Position numbers and translations under genes: made by a program | Notes under the pieces: generated by a model | What the model saw: only the letters and a program-made list of their open reading frames with translations | The model's database searches: none | What the model was told of the DNA's origin: nothing | Shown: positions 34,491-43,116 of the stretch, piece after piece | Layout: every line of letters begins with the position of its first letter | Position numbering within the stretch: the stretch's first letter is position 1 | Assembly (NCBI GenBank): GCA_015064625.1 | Contig: SVRW01000001.1 | Span: forward strand, 196,884-260,883 | Source: Oscillospiraceae bacterium | GTDB taxonomy: Bacteria; Bacillota; Clostridia; Oscillospirales; CAG-382 | Direction: 5' to 3' | Length of the DNA: 64,000 nucleotides

Positions 34491-35153
34491 TTAATTAAAC
34501 GAAGGCTTTTGTGTTTCATTATTTGCAAAAGCATTTGGACCTGGATCAGAAAGAGAAAAATACATACGGGCAGCTTTTGTAGTTCCAAAATCTCTATTCG
34601 AGCCAGAGTTTTGAACCTTATTAAATGCATCTCTGAACATTTGATTATGTGCTTCTTCACGGTTTAAAAGAAAATCAATTGTTTCTCTGACTCTTTTATC
34701 TTCAATTTGACGATAAAGGTATTCATAAACAACCTTTGCACGTTGTTCAGATGCAATATTGGATAACAAGTCTGCACAAAGATCTCCTGTTACCGTAACA
34801 TAATCACCTGTCCACGAATACCCAGAAGCATTGATAAGTCCCGGATTAAGTCCCAAAAGCACATGGCTTTGTATTTCGCCAGCATGAACCTTTTCAGCAT
34901 CAACATCATGTCCGTTTAACAAATTTATGGTATGAGCAACCATTTCCATATGCCCTAATTCCTCTGCTGCAATATCCAAAAATAGATCTTTAATTTCCGA
35001 ATCTTTTATTCGAAAACTCTGTGACATATATTGCATAGCTGCTTTTAGCTCACCATTTCCACCGCCAAGCTGTTCTTGAAGTAAAACCGCATATTGTGGA
35101 TTGGGCTTTTCTACTCCTACAGGATGAAATAACATTTTCTCGTGTTTAAACAT
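34491..35153 (-). CDS. Manganese catalase family protein (CotJC-like)
   Basis: 220 aa from ATG 35153, which follows AAAGGAGG; upstream in-frame codons have no Shine-Dalgarno. A four-helix ferritin-like fold is suggested by YAVLLQEQLGGGNGELKAAMQYM, DIAAEELGHMEMVAHTI (di-manganese ligands E, E, H) and DLLSNIASEQRAKVVYEYL, then REEAHNQMFRDA. Size and N-terminus (FHPVGVEKPNPQYA) resemble spore coat CotJC and clostridial Mn catalases. No cotJA or cotJB is next to it. Likely hydrogen peroxide detoxification or spore coat protection. Confidence 0.9.
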   Translation of the reverse strand: MFKHEKMLFHPVGVEKPNPQYAVLLQEQLGGGNGELKAAMQYMSQSFRIKDSEIKDLFLDIAAEELGHMEMVAHTINLLNGHDVDAEKVHAGEIQSHVLLGLNPGLINASGYSWTGDYVTVTGDLCADLLSNIASEQRAKVVYEYLYRQIEDKRVRETIDFLLNREEAHNQMFRDAFNKVQNSGSNRDFGTTKAARMYFSLSDPGPNAFANNETQKPSFN

Positions 35154-35206
35154 ATCTAACCTCCTTTTTATCACTATCAGTATTTCCATAATTTATTCAA
35201 AAAATA

Positions 35207-35239
35207 CAAAAAAAATCCAAGTCCGAAGACTTGGATTTC
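35207..35239 (-). terminator. Terminator of tRNA-Val
   Basis: Minus-strand AAATCCAAGTC-TTCG-GACTTGGATTT followed by a T run (plus-strand A run at 35207-35215). Confidence 0.88.
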
Positions 35240-35315
35240 TGGTGGGGACTACAGGGCTCGAACCTGTGACCTCCTGCTTGTAAGGCAGATGCTCTCCCAG
35301 CTGAGCTAAACCCCC
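35240..35315 (-). tRNA. tRNA-Val (anticodon TAC), CCA encoded
   Basis: Reverse-strand cloverleaf of 76 bases: acceptor GGGGGTT/AGTCCCC, anticodon arm CTGCC-TTACAAG-type loop with anticodon TAC (Val), T arm with GGTTCGAGCC, discriminator A and CCA. It has its own promoter and terminator. Confidence 0.95.
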
Positions 35316-35356
35316 AAATTCTATTTTGCTTTGGGCTCTTGCCCTCAACGAATGAA

Positions 35357-35385
35357 ATTATAGCACAATTATTCCCATTTGTCAA
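35357..35385 (-). promoter_or_regulatory. Promoter of tRNA-Val
   Basis: On the minus strand TTGACA (35385-35380), 17-base spacer, TATAAT (35362-35357). Confidence 0.92.
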
Positions 35386-35435
35386 TACCTTTTTTAGATT
35401 TTTTCAAAAAAAATGAAAATATTTTTGTTTTTCTA

Positions 35436-35464
35436 TTGATTATAAAAAGCTATAGTGGTATAAT
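35436..35464 (+). promoter_or_regulatory. Promoter of the cohesin-like lipoprotein gene
   Basis: TTGATT at 35436-35441, 17-base spacer, TATAAT at 35459-35464; the gene starts 88 bases on with ACGGAG as ribosome site. Confidence 0.75.
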
Positions 35465-35551
35465 TATTTTGTTGCATTTCATTTATACTCACTAAAAGAT
35501 GAAACGTAAAACATATGATAATTTCTAAATCACTTACGGAGAATTTCAATT

Positions 35552-36265
35552 ATGAAAAAAACAAAAATTATTTTACCTCTCATGCTCTCGCTCATTATTT
35601 GTTTCAGTTTTTCATCATGCTCAGATGACACCTCCGGTTCGATGACAGAAATGAGTAACGGCTCAAATAATTCACAAAATGACATCTCAAGTGCTACTTC
35701 CAGTTCACCTGATATTGATAAACCCGATATTGATAAAAACGCAGATTTCGTGCTTTTATTATCTGCTGTTCCTTCTGAAACGGAAGCTGGGGTTATAAAT
35801 GCTGTTATTACACTTTCGAACATAAAAAATGAACTAAGTGCAATACAATTCTCACTTGAATATTCAAGCAACGTAGTTGAGGGTATATATACAACAAATG
35901 ATGAAATGTCAAAAACCATGACCGTCGTTCCCATGTATAAAACAAAATTTGACGTGTCTGTTCCCCGATTCGAACAAATATGCGTCTATAATAAAGCCTC
36001 AAGTCGTTATGATTGTATGTACGTTGACCTCCTCTCCTATCCTCAAGCCGCTGATGGACAGACATTCAAAGGTATGATTAACGATGGCGAAATGGTTATA
36101 ACTATTCCATTCAAAGTTAAATCTGATGCATCTGTCGGAAATATAGTTAAATTTAATTTTGTAAGTGAAAGCGTTAAAGGTACTAAAACAGAAACCTTTT
36201 CTGGTGCTGTCGGAAGCGGAAATAAAACAAGCTACACACTGACCGATAAAGATATTACAAAATAA
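35552..36265 (+). CDS. Surface lipoprotein with a cohesin-like domain
   Basis: 237 aa. Lipoprotein signal peptide with lipobox FSSC (Cys23), a Ser/Asn/Asp-rich spacer to about residue 62, then about 150 residues resembling a cohesin. The domain opens VLLLSAVPSETEAG, has AVITLSNIKNELSAIQFSLEYSSN (the cohesin pattern of an alternating beta strand followed by a QF-x-L-x-Y segment), and ends MVITIPFKVKSDASVGN. Cohesins bind dockerins of secreted enzymes and can anchor them to the cell. The only dockerin seen in this window is on the secreted nuclease, 24 kb away. A true partnership is inference. Confidence 0.7.
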   Translation: MKKTKIILPLMLSLIICFSFSSCSDDTSGSMTEMSNGSNNSQNDISSATSSSPDIDKPDIDKNADFVLLLSAVPSETEAGVINAVITLSNIKNELSAIQFSLEYSSNVVEGIYTTNDEMSKTMTVVPMYKTKFDVSVPRFEQICVYNKASSRYDCMYVDLLSYPQAADGQTFKGMINDGEMVITIPFKVKSDASVGNIVKFNFVSESVKGTKTETFSGAVGSGNKTSYTLTDKDITK

Positions 36266-36306
36266 TAATTATGGCTGTTGCTATGCAGCAGCCATAGTTA
36301 TTATAA
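36265..36306 (+). terminator. Probable terminator of the cohesin-like gene
   Basis: ATGGCTGTTGC (36271-36281) pairs with GCAGCAGCCAT (36285-36295) with one G-U; flanking ATAATT/AGTTAT extends the stem. The T run is poor. Confidence 0.55.
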
Positions 36307-36350
36307 CTATATATGCGCAATAAGATATAACCCGTATATTTACTTAAATA

Positions 36351-36379
36351 TTGACATTTTTGGTATAGTATGGTATACT
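36351..36379 (+). promoter_or_regulatory. Promoter of the dehydrogenase-malic enzyme-racemase operon
   Basis: TTGACA at 36351-36356, 17-base spacer, TATACT at 36374-36379. Confidence 0.9.
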
Positions 36380-36434
36380 CAAATCAGAATAAAAAGTGAA
36401 TTTTTCACCAATAATAAAAACACAGGAGAACATT

Positions 36435-37562
36435 ATGGGATATCTTAAATTCAAAGTTGAAGCTTTGGAAAGCTTCTGTCTCGACGCCTTTGTAAAATTC
36501 GGGTTTACTGATGAAGAAAGCCGTATCATAACGGATGTTCTTCTCCTTTCAGACCTCTACGGTATTGAATCTCACGGTATGCAACGTCTTGTTCGTTATC
36601 ACAAGACTATTGCCAAAGGAATGGTTAAAGTTGACGCAAAGCCAGAAGTCGTTTTTGAAACACCAATAACTGCCGTTATAGATGCTAACGACGGAATGGG
36701 TCAGCTTGCAGGACATAAGGCAATGAAGATTGCTATAGAAAAGGCAAAAACTGCTGGTGTTGGTATTGTTTCTGTCAGAAATTCTAACCATTATGGTATC
36801 GCTGGTTACTATGCAAAAATGGCTTGTGATGAAGGTCTCATGGGCTTTTCTTGTACAAACTCGGAAGCAATAATGGTTCCAACAAACGGAAGATTGGCAA
36901 TGATTGGCTCAAACCCTATTGCCGTTATGATGCCCGCTGAACCCTATCCTTTCCTTTTCGATGCTTCCACAACGGTTGTTACAAGAGGCAAGCTTGAAAT
37001 GTATAACAAGAGTGGCAAGCCACTTCCTGAAGGATGGGCTTTAGATAAAGACGGACATGCTTCAACGGATGCTCCAGACGTTCTTAAAAACATCGTTGCT
37101 AAAAATGGTGGCGGAATTATGCCTCTTGGTGGTAACGAAGAAGTTAACGGAAGTCACAAAGGATACGGTTGGGGTATGGTTTGTGAAATATTCGCATCCA
37201 TTCTTTCTATGGGTATGACCTCAAACAAATGCATGCAGGGAACAAAAGGTGGAATTTGTCATGGATTTATGGCTATCAACCCCGCTTTCTTTGGCGATGC
37301 TGAGGCTATTAAGTCTCATCTTTCCAAATACCTTGAAGAACTCCGCGAAAGTCCAAAAGCAGAAGGTGCAGAACGAATTTATACCCATGGTGAAAAGGAA
37401 ATTTACGCAATTGCCGATAGAAAAGAAAACGGCATAAGTGTAAATGAAAACACATACAGAGAAATGGCTGATATGGCACAATATCTTGGTATGGATATTG
37501 AAAAATATTTTGGAAAAGTTGAACTCTCCGAAAGCAACACGATGTTCGGAAACAATTACTAA
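36435..37562 (+). CDS. Malate/L-lactate dehydrogenase family oxidoreductase (Ldh_2)
   Basis: 375 aa from ATG 36435 with AGGAGA upstream. NAD(P)-dependent oxidoreductase of the family that includes malate, L-lactate, ureidoglycolate and sulfolactate dehydrogenases, unrelated to Rossmann-type LDH. Recognised by LLLSDLYGIESHGMQRLVRYH, VSVRNSNHYGIAGYYA (catalytic His in SNH), PLFLFDASTT-type core (FLFDASTTVVTRGK) and GYGWGMVCEIFASILS. Located ahead of malic enzyme and a LarA homologue, so a 2-hydroxyacid such as malate or lactate is the likely substrate. Confidence 0.9.
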   Translation: MGYLKFKVEALESFCLDAFVKFGFTDEESRIITDVLLLSDLYGIESHGMQRLVRYHKTIAKGMVKVDAKPEVVFETPITAVIDANDGMGQLAGHKAMKIAIEKAKTAGVGIVSVRNSNHYGIAGYYAKMACDEGLMGFSCTNSEAIMVPTNGRLAMIGSNPIAVMMPAEPYPFLFDASTTVVTRGKLEMYNKSGKPLPEGWALDKDGHASTDAPDVLKNIVAKNGGGIMPLGGNEEVNGSHKGYGWGMVCEIFASILSMGMTSNKCMQGTKGGICHGFMAINPAFFGDAEAIKSHLSKYLEELRESPKAEGAERIYTHGEKEIYAIADRKENGISVNENTYREMADMAQYLGMDIEKYFGKVELSESNTMFGNNY

Positions 37563-37599
37563 AACAAAGAGTAACGTATTTTATGAGTAAAGGAAAAAT

Positions 37600-38775
37600 A
37601 TGACAATAGCAGAAGAAAGTCTTGCTTTACACTACGAAAAAAAAGGCAAAATTGAAGTTGTAACAACCATAAATGTTAAAGATAAAAAAGATCTTTCCCT
37701 TGCATATACCCCAGGGGTTGCAACACCTTGTCTTGAAATCCAGAAAAACATTGACCTTTCCTATGATCTTACTCGACGTTGGAATATGTGTTTAGTTGCT
37801 ACAGACGGAACGGCTGTTCTCGGTCTTGGCGATATTGGGCCTGAAGCAAGTATGCCCGTTATGGAAGGCAAATCCGCGCTTTTCAAGGCTTTTGCTGATG
37901 TTGACGCATTTCCACTTTGTATCAAGAGTAAAGACGTTGATGAAATTGTAAAAACGATTTACCTTATTTCAGGAAGCTTCGGTGGTGTTAACCTTGAAGA
38001 TATTTCCGCTCCACGTTGTTTTGAAATTGAACGTAAGCTCAAGGAAATCTGCGACATTCCTATTTTTCACGATGATCAACACGGTACTGCTATTATAACC
38101 CTTGCAGGTCTTACAAACGCTCTCAGAGTTGTTGAAAAGAAAAAAGAAGAAGTTCACGTTGTCATCAACGGTGCAGGCGCAGCCGCTATTTCTATAACAC
38201 GTTTACTTCTTACTGCTGGATTCAAGAATATCATTCTTTGCGATCGTAAAGGTGCTATTTACGAAGGTAGAACAGAGGGTATGAACGCCATTAAAGAAGA
38301 AATATCAAAGGTAACAAACAAGGAGAAAAAAACAGGTAATCTTGCATGTGTGCTTGTTGGTGCAGATGTATTTATCGGTGTTTCTGCTCCAAATGTGGTT
38401 ACTTCAGATATGGTTAAAACAATGGCAAAAGATTCAATTGTATTTGCTTGCGCTAACCCCATTCCAGAAATCTATCCCAATGAAGCAAAAGAGAGCGGAG
38501 CGGCTGTTGTCGCAACAGGAAGAAGTGACTTCCCAAACCAGATAAACAACGTTCTTGCATTCCCTGGTGTTTTCAGAGGTGCTTTTGACGTTCGTGCCAA
38601 GGATATAAACGACGAAATGAAACTTGCCGCTGCTGCTGCTCTTTCCAACCTTATTACAGACAAAGAAATCAACGCTGAATATATAATTCCTGCTCCTTTT
38701 GATAAAAGAGTTGGAAAAGCTGTTGCGGAAGCCGTTGCCGAAGCCGCACGCAAAACAGGCGTTGCACGGATTTAA
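37600..38775 (+). CDS. NAD(P)-dependent malic enzyme (oxaloacetate-decarboxylating)
   Basis: 391 aa, short bacterial malic enzyme. It converts malate to pyruvate and carbon dioxide with NAD(P). Motifs: DLSLAYTPGVATPC with the catalytic Tyr, GLGDIGPEASMPVMEGK, the metal site DISAPRCFEIE, IPIFHDDQHGTAI, and the dinucleotide site VINGAGAAAI. The C-terminus carries FALSNLI-like ALSNLITDKEI. It lies 37 bases after the dehydrogenase gene; its stop codon overlaps the start of the racemase gene (TAATG). Confidence 0.95.
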   Translation: MTIAEESLALHYEKKGKIEVVTTINVKDKKDLSLAYTPGVATPCLEIQKNIDLSYDLTRRWNMCLVATDGTAVLGLGDIGPEASMPVMEGKSALFKAFADVDAFPLCIKSKDVDEIVKTIYLISGSFGGVNLEDISAPRCFEIERKLKEICDIPIFHDDQHGTAIITLAGLTNALRVVEKKKEEVHVVINGAGAAAISITRLLLTAGFKNIILCDRKGAIYEGRTEGMNAIKEEISKVTNKEKKTGNLACVLVGADVFIGVSAPNVVTSDMVKTMAKDSIVFACANPIPEIYPNEAKESGAAVVATGRSDFPNQINNVLAFPGVFRGAFDVRAKDINDEMKLAAAAALSNLITDKEINAEYIIPAPFDKRVGKAVAEAVAEAARKTGVARI

Positions 38776-40049
38776 TGCTTATGAAAATAAATTTTCCTTA
38801 TGGTAAAACAAAAATTCCTTTTGAAATAGAGGATAGTCGAATCTCGGCTATCCTTGCATCAAAAGCTGAAGAATACAAACCAGCTCTTTCTGAAACGGAG
38901 CTTATAAAACAAGCTCTTGAATCCCCTATTGGAAGCGAAAGATTATCCGTCCTTGCTAAAGATGCAAAAAAGGTTATTGTAATTTCAAGCGACCACACCC
39001 GTCCTGTGCCAAGCAGAATAACAATGCCAGTTATCCTTTCCGAGCTTCGCTCACTGAACAAAGATGTTGACATTACAATTCTTATTGCAACGGGTATGCA
39101 TAGAGCTACAACTCACGATGAGCTTGTGGACAAATACGGTAAAAATATTGTTGAAAACGAGAAAATCGTTGTTCACAACGCTTACATAGACGAAGATATG
39201 ATTCATCTCGGAACACTTCCTTCGGGCGGCGAGCTTTGGGTAAACAAGCTTGTTGGTGAAGCCGATCTTCTCATTTCCGAAGGCTTTATTGAACCACACT
39301 TTTTTGCAGGATTTTCAGGTGGAAGAAAATCTGTTCTGCCTGGTGTAGCTTCCAAGAAAACGGTTCTTTGGAATCACAATGCAAGGTTTATCGCTCACAA
39401 TAATGCTAGAGCTGGAAGTATTGGCGGGAATCCCATTCATGAAGATATGCTCTTCGCAGCAAAAGCCGCAAAGCTTTCCTTTATTCTCAACGTAGTTATT
39501 GACAGCGATAAAAAGGTTATTGCCGCATTTTCGGGAAACCTTGAAGAAGCACACGCTAAAGGTTGCGAATTTGTTTCAGGACTTGCCCAAGTTAATGCAG
39601 TTATAAATCCAATTGTAATGGTTACAAACGGCGGATACCCTCTTGATCAAAATATGTATCAGACTGTTAAAGGACTAACTGCTGCTGAAGCATGCGTCGA
39701 AAAAGACGGTGTTATCATAATGGTTTCATCATGCAGTGATGGACATGGCGGAGAATTTTTCTATAAGCTTCTCGCGGAAGAAAAAAGTGCCGAGGATGCA
39801 AAATCACATATTGACAGTGTTCCTCCTTCGGATACTCAATTTGACCAATGGGAAGCTCAAATTCTTGCAAGAATCCTTACCAAATGTACGGTTATTATTG
39901 TCAGTAAGGATTGTGATCCGAAAATGATAACCGATATGCATATGCTTCACGCTATGACGATTGAAGAAGCATTAGAAAAAGCAGAATCCATTGTTGGCAA
40001 GGAAAGAATCACCGTTATTCCCGATGGTGTTGCGGTTATAGTTAAATGA
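38775..40049 (+). CDS. LarA-family nickel-dependent 2-hydroxyacid racemase/epimerase
   Basis: 424 aa. LarA enzymes interconvert D- and L-2-hydroxyacids using a nickel-pincer nucleotide bound to a lysine. Motifs visible: SSDHTRPVPS, ILIATGMHRATTHDEL with a catalytic His, and EPHFFAGFSGGRKSVLPG, which holds the cofactor-binding Lys. The family has members for lactate, malate and other acids. Being coupled (TAATG) to malic enzyme, this one may racemise malate; substrate identity is inference. An alternative ATG lies at 38781. The cofactor genes larB, larC and larE are not in the window. Confidence 0.9.
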   Translation: MLMKINFPYGKTKIPFEIEDSRISAILASKAEEYKPALSETELIKQALESPIGSERLSVLAKDAKKVIVISSDHTRPVPSRITMPVILSELRSLNKDVDITILIATGMHRATTHDELVDKYGKNIVENEKIVVHNAYIDEDMIHLGTLPSGGELWVNKLVGEADLLISEGFIEPHFFAGFSGGRKSVLPGVASKKTVLWNHNARFIAHNNARAGSIGGNPIHEDMLFAAKAAKLSFILNVVIDSDKKVIAAFSGNLEEAHAKGCEFVSGLAQVNAVINPIVMVTNGGYPLDQNMYQTVKGLTAAEACVEKDGVIIMVSSCSDGHGGEFFYKLLAEEKSAEDAKSHIDSVPPSDTQFDQWEAQILARILTKCTVIIVSKDCDPKMITDMHMLHAMTIEEALEKAESIVGKERITVIPDGVAVIVK

Positions 40050-40105
40050 TTCTCCAAATTCATATTCTTAAATGAATAATCAATATTAAGGATGATACAT
40101 AATTT

Positions 40106-40345
40106 ATGAAAAAAAATCACATTATTCTTTTATTGGCATTGATAGGAATTTTTCTTTTAATTCTTTCTTTGGTGCAAACTTTTATTGTATCTAATGGTAT
40201 AAGTATCATTGGTGGTGTTTCACTACCAACAATTAAATTTGTATTTTTCCACTATAAAAACGGTTTGTATTTCAACCTTGCATCAGCGGGATTTCTCTCA
40301 ATTATTGCATCAATCATACTTAAAGTCGCAAAAAAGAAAAACTAA
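40106..40345 (+). CDS. Small membrane protein downstream of the racemase gene
   Basis: 79 aa with an AAGGATG site upstream. Two hydrophobic segments (about 6-28 and 56-73) flank a short loop containing KFVFFHYKNG, with a basic tail KVAKKKN. It follows the racemase gene by 56 bases on the same strand and precedes the terminator, so it is probably cotranscribed. I do not recognise the family; it could be a small subunit or regulator of a transporter. Confidence 0.6.
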   Translation: MKKNHIILLLALIGIFLLILSLVQTFIVSNGISIIGGVSLPTIKFVFFHYKNGLYFNLASAGFLSIIASIILKVAKKKN

Positions 40346-40395
40346 CTCAATTCAAACTTTTATGATTTCTTTCAGCATTCACACAAATTTTTTTA

Positions 40396-40437
40396 AAAAA
40401 TGGCACAGAATCAAAAAAGATTCTGTGCCATTTCTAT
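40396..40437. terminator. Bidirectional terminator between convergent operons
   Basis: AAATGGCACAGAATC pairs with GATTCTGTGCCATTT around an A6 loop; A run before and T-rich sequence after. Confidence 0.92.
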
Positions 40438-40451
40438 AGCAAAAATTCATA

Positions 40452-42371
40452 CTAAATCAGTTTAAATACTCTGTTCACTCCGTCCAACTCATATACGAAG
40501 GTAGCTTCATCAGAAAGTTCAAGATAAAAAACGTCATTATGCGTGCAAAGACATACGTATCCACCTGAAACTTTATATTCACATTCATATATCAACTGTT
40601 CGTTTTTATAAAGCTGATACGTTGCGTTTTTTCCCAAGTTTATGATATATTCATCAGTTTCATGAGGATCAAATTCATTTTCTGTTGTAAAAGTTGCCTC
40701 AACCGTTATGGAATAATCTGTTGGAGGAAATTTAACTTCATTAACTTCAAAGTCACCTGCAAGCTCAAATAAAAACACGGTGTATGAATTTGAATTACCG
40801 AATGAAACGCATTCAAGTTCTAAAATTCTATATGCTCCCATATTAACAAATCTATAATCTGAAAGCCTTACGTCGCCTTTTTTCCAAGCTACTACATAAT
40901 TCATATTTTCAGGAATATTTTCTAAAAAAGAAACGAAATCATCATCAGGGAATTGAGTTTTAAGTTTTGTAAGTTCCTCTGACTTTCCACTGAACGTATA
41001 ATATCCAAAGGAATCATCGAAATGTCCCTCTCCCGAAAAAATACCGTTTAAAGAAGCATCTATTTTGACATCAGAATATGAATCATTGGAATTATCAGGT
41101 ATATTTGGCATTTCGGGCATTATTGGTTTAGTAACTCCTGCCGCAACTTCTTCAAGATATATTTTATAAAGTTCTTCATTAAGATCATAAGCGGTATTCG
41201 ATATACTTACATCCGACGCAAAATTATAGTTATCAAGGGAAACATTTTGGTTTATTCCTAAATCATCATAACCTGACATTGAAAAGTTAATTTCATTGAT
41301 TGCAACAAAATTATCAGCGTTTTTAATAAAAGAAACGTCGAAATAATACTTATCCAAGGAGGACATTTTTACAATGCTGAACTTTGATATATATTTCGAA
41401 GCTGAAAAACGATAAAAACTATCTTTATTTGAATTTGATTCGAAGTTTTCCAAGAAGCAAGAAAAATATCTCTCTCCGTTTTTGAAAACTATCATTGTGT
41501 CTTTCCCTGCGTTTTCAATTTCAACGTCAAGAATCATAACTTCAACGTTTCCCGTTCCAATCTGCTCGGCAAGGAAACATCCTTCATACATTTCAAAGGT
41601 GAAATAATTAACGGAGTTAACAGTTATTTTATAAACTGCATAAGCGATTACTTCGCCATTGAACCCTGGGTCTATAGGAATAAGACCAGAATATTCTTCG
41701 GATGTATCAATCGTTGAGTCCGTGGATTCCCAGTATATATCCGCCGATTCAAAATATACGTCCGTTTCGGATACGTCTACACCAAAACCCATAGACGCAC
41801 TTTGAAGGAGTTTCATTCCTTCTACACCTTCAGAGACAAAGTTCCTGTTCAGATTATTATTTCCGTATTTTCGGAGCATCATCCATCCCGAATAATAAGC
41901 CAGCTTATCGAGATTATCAATTTTGACTTCCGCAGTAAGAGGCGGAACGTTATTTATGATACTCCCTATTTCATCTTTTTCTTCCTCTTTCAAATCGGAA
42001 GAAGCTTCGTTATTTTCTTCTCTATCTACATTATCACCTGCTATATCGCTATTTGAAGCGTGAAAATTTTCTAAATCGGGAGCTCTATCAGATACATATT
42101 CGTGATTTGAATCTCCTTTATTAATTTCATCGTTTTTAGATGGAACCGATTCTTGAACAACCCCAGACGGTTCATCCTTAACGCTTGAAAATTTAAAGGC
42201 TGAAAAAAATACTATTATCACTAAAGCGAAGCATGCCGCAATGGAAACAATTTTTTTCCAAGGAAAATTCCTTTTATGCGATTTATAATCCATTGCGGAC
42301 TGAATTATTCCATCATCAATAAGCCCTAATTCATCCACAATCAAATCAAGCATTTCATTCTTATTTTTCAT
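40452..42371 (-). CDS. Anti-sigma-like membrane protein with large extracytoplasmic domain
   Basis: 639 aa. A short cytoplasmic N-terminus (1-39), one membrane helix at about 40-60, a Ser/Asp/Glu-rich linker to about 135, and about 500 residues outside, of unknown fold and mainly beta-strand-like. It overlaps the ECF sigma gene upstream by 11 bases, the usual sigma then anti-sigma order. The cytoplasmic part is short for a classical anti-sigma domain and has no zinc motif. The exterior part could sense or bind a surface ligand. Function inferred from context. Confidence 0.7.
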   Translation of the reverse strand: MKNKNEMLDLIVDELGLIDDGIIQSAMDYKSHKRNFPWKKIVSIAACFALVIIVFFSAFKFSSVKDEPSGVVQESVPSKNDEINKGDSNHEYVSDRAPDLENFHASNSDIAGDNVDREENNEASSDLKEEEKDEIGSIINNVPPLTAEVKIDNLDKLAYYSGWMMLRKYGNNNLNRNFVSEGVEGMKLLQSASMGFGVDVSETDVYFESADIYWESTDSTIDTSEEYSGLIPIDPGFNGEVIAYAVYKITVNSVNYFTFEMYEGCFLAEQIGTGNVEVMILDVEIENAGKDTMIVFKNGERYFSCFLENFESNSNKDSFYRFSASKYISKFSIVKMSSLDKYYFDVSFIKNADNFVAINEINFSMSGYDDLGINQNVSLDNYNFASDVSISNTAYDLNEELYKIYLEEVAAGVTKPIMPEMPNIPDNSNDSYSDVKIDASLNGIFSGEGHFDDSFGYYTFSGKSEELTKLKTQFPDDDFVSFLENIPENMNYVVAWKKGDVRLSDYRFVNMGAYRILELECVSFGNSNSYTVFLFELAGDFEVNEVKFPPTDYSITVEATFTTENEFDPHETDEYIINLGKNATYQLYKNEQLIYECEYKVSGGYVCLCTHNDVFYLELSDEATFVYELDGVNRVFKLI

Positions 42372-42921
42372 AAATACCCTCCTCTTTTAATCTGACTGCT
42401 AACTTTTTTCTAATTCGGTGTAGCTTTACGGAAATTTTGTTTTCCGACATACCGAATCGTTCAGATAACTCAGAAATGTTTTCAAAAAAGAAATATCTTC
42501 TAACAAACAAAGCTTTTGATTCGTTATCAATTTCATTTAAAAATTGATTAAGTACGCACTGCAACCGTTTTGATTCAATTATTTCGTAAATACCGTCATC
42601 TACTGCAATACATTCAGAAAGCTCTGAAAGGAAAACGGTATTATCATCATTTCTCTTTTGTCTCAAATTAAATCTTAGTCTGTTTATTGATACACGACGT
42701 ACTATTTTGCAGGCAAAAGGCATAAGACGTTCAGGAACTGCGGGAGGAATTGCATTCCAAATTTCCATGCATGAATCGTTTACACATTCCTCGGCATCCT
42801 CATCATTTCCCAAAACGTTGCGGGCAATACTTTTAAAAAGTTGGCCGTACTTTAAAAGTAACTCGTCTACAGCGTTTTCCTTTCGTTGAAGAAACATTTC
42901 AGTTATTCTTTTGTCTTCCAT
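42361..42921 (-). CDS. ECF-type RNA polymerase sigma factor
   Basis: 186 aa from ATG 42921 with GGAGG directly upstream. Region 2: ELLLKYGQLFKSIARNVLGNDEDAEECVNDSCMEIWNAIP. Region 4: ISELSERFGMSENKISVKLHRIRKKL. The long second segment RLMPFACKIVRRVSINRLRF is typical. It is coupled to the membrane protein at 40452 by an 11-base overlap. Its own promoter is of vegetative type. Confidence 0.9.
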   Translation of the reverse strand: MEDKRITEMFLQRKENAVDELLLKYGQLFKSIARNVLGNDEDAEECVNDSCMEIWNAIPPAVPERLMPFACKIVRRVSINRLRFNLRQKRNDDNTVFLSELSECIAVDDGIYEIIESKRLQCVLNQFLNEIDNESKALFVRRYFFFENISELSERFGMSENKISVKLHRIRKKLAVRLKEEGIYEK

Positions 42922-43022
42922 GGTAAAACCTCCAAATAACCTTTTCACCTATTAAGTCAACTTTTAAACCAAAATATTACAACAAAAAGGAAAAAAATAA
43001 AAACATTAAGAAGGATATTTTT

Positions 43023-43051
43023 ATTTTAACATCATAAATATACGTTGTCAA
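43023..43051 (-). promoter_or_regulatory. Promoter of the second ECF sigma gene
   Basis: On the minus strand TTGACA (43051-43046), 17-base spacer, TAAAAT (43028-43023). Confidence 0.85.
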
Positions 43052-43076
43052 GTGAATAGCGTTTATATATTTCGCA

Positions 43077-43106
43077 TCAAAAAACACCTCAAAATTGAGG
43101 TGTTTT
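43077..43106 (-). terminator. Terminator of the long minus-strand operon
   Basis: AAAACACCTCA pairs with TGAGGTGTTTT around AAAT; on the minus strand it ends in a T run (plus-strand A run at 43079-43084). Confidence 0.88.
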
Positions 43107-43116
43107 AATCAGATAT

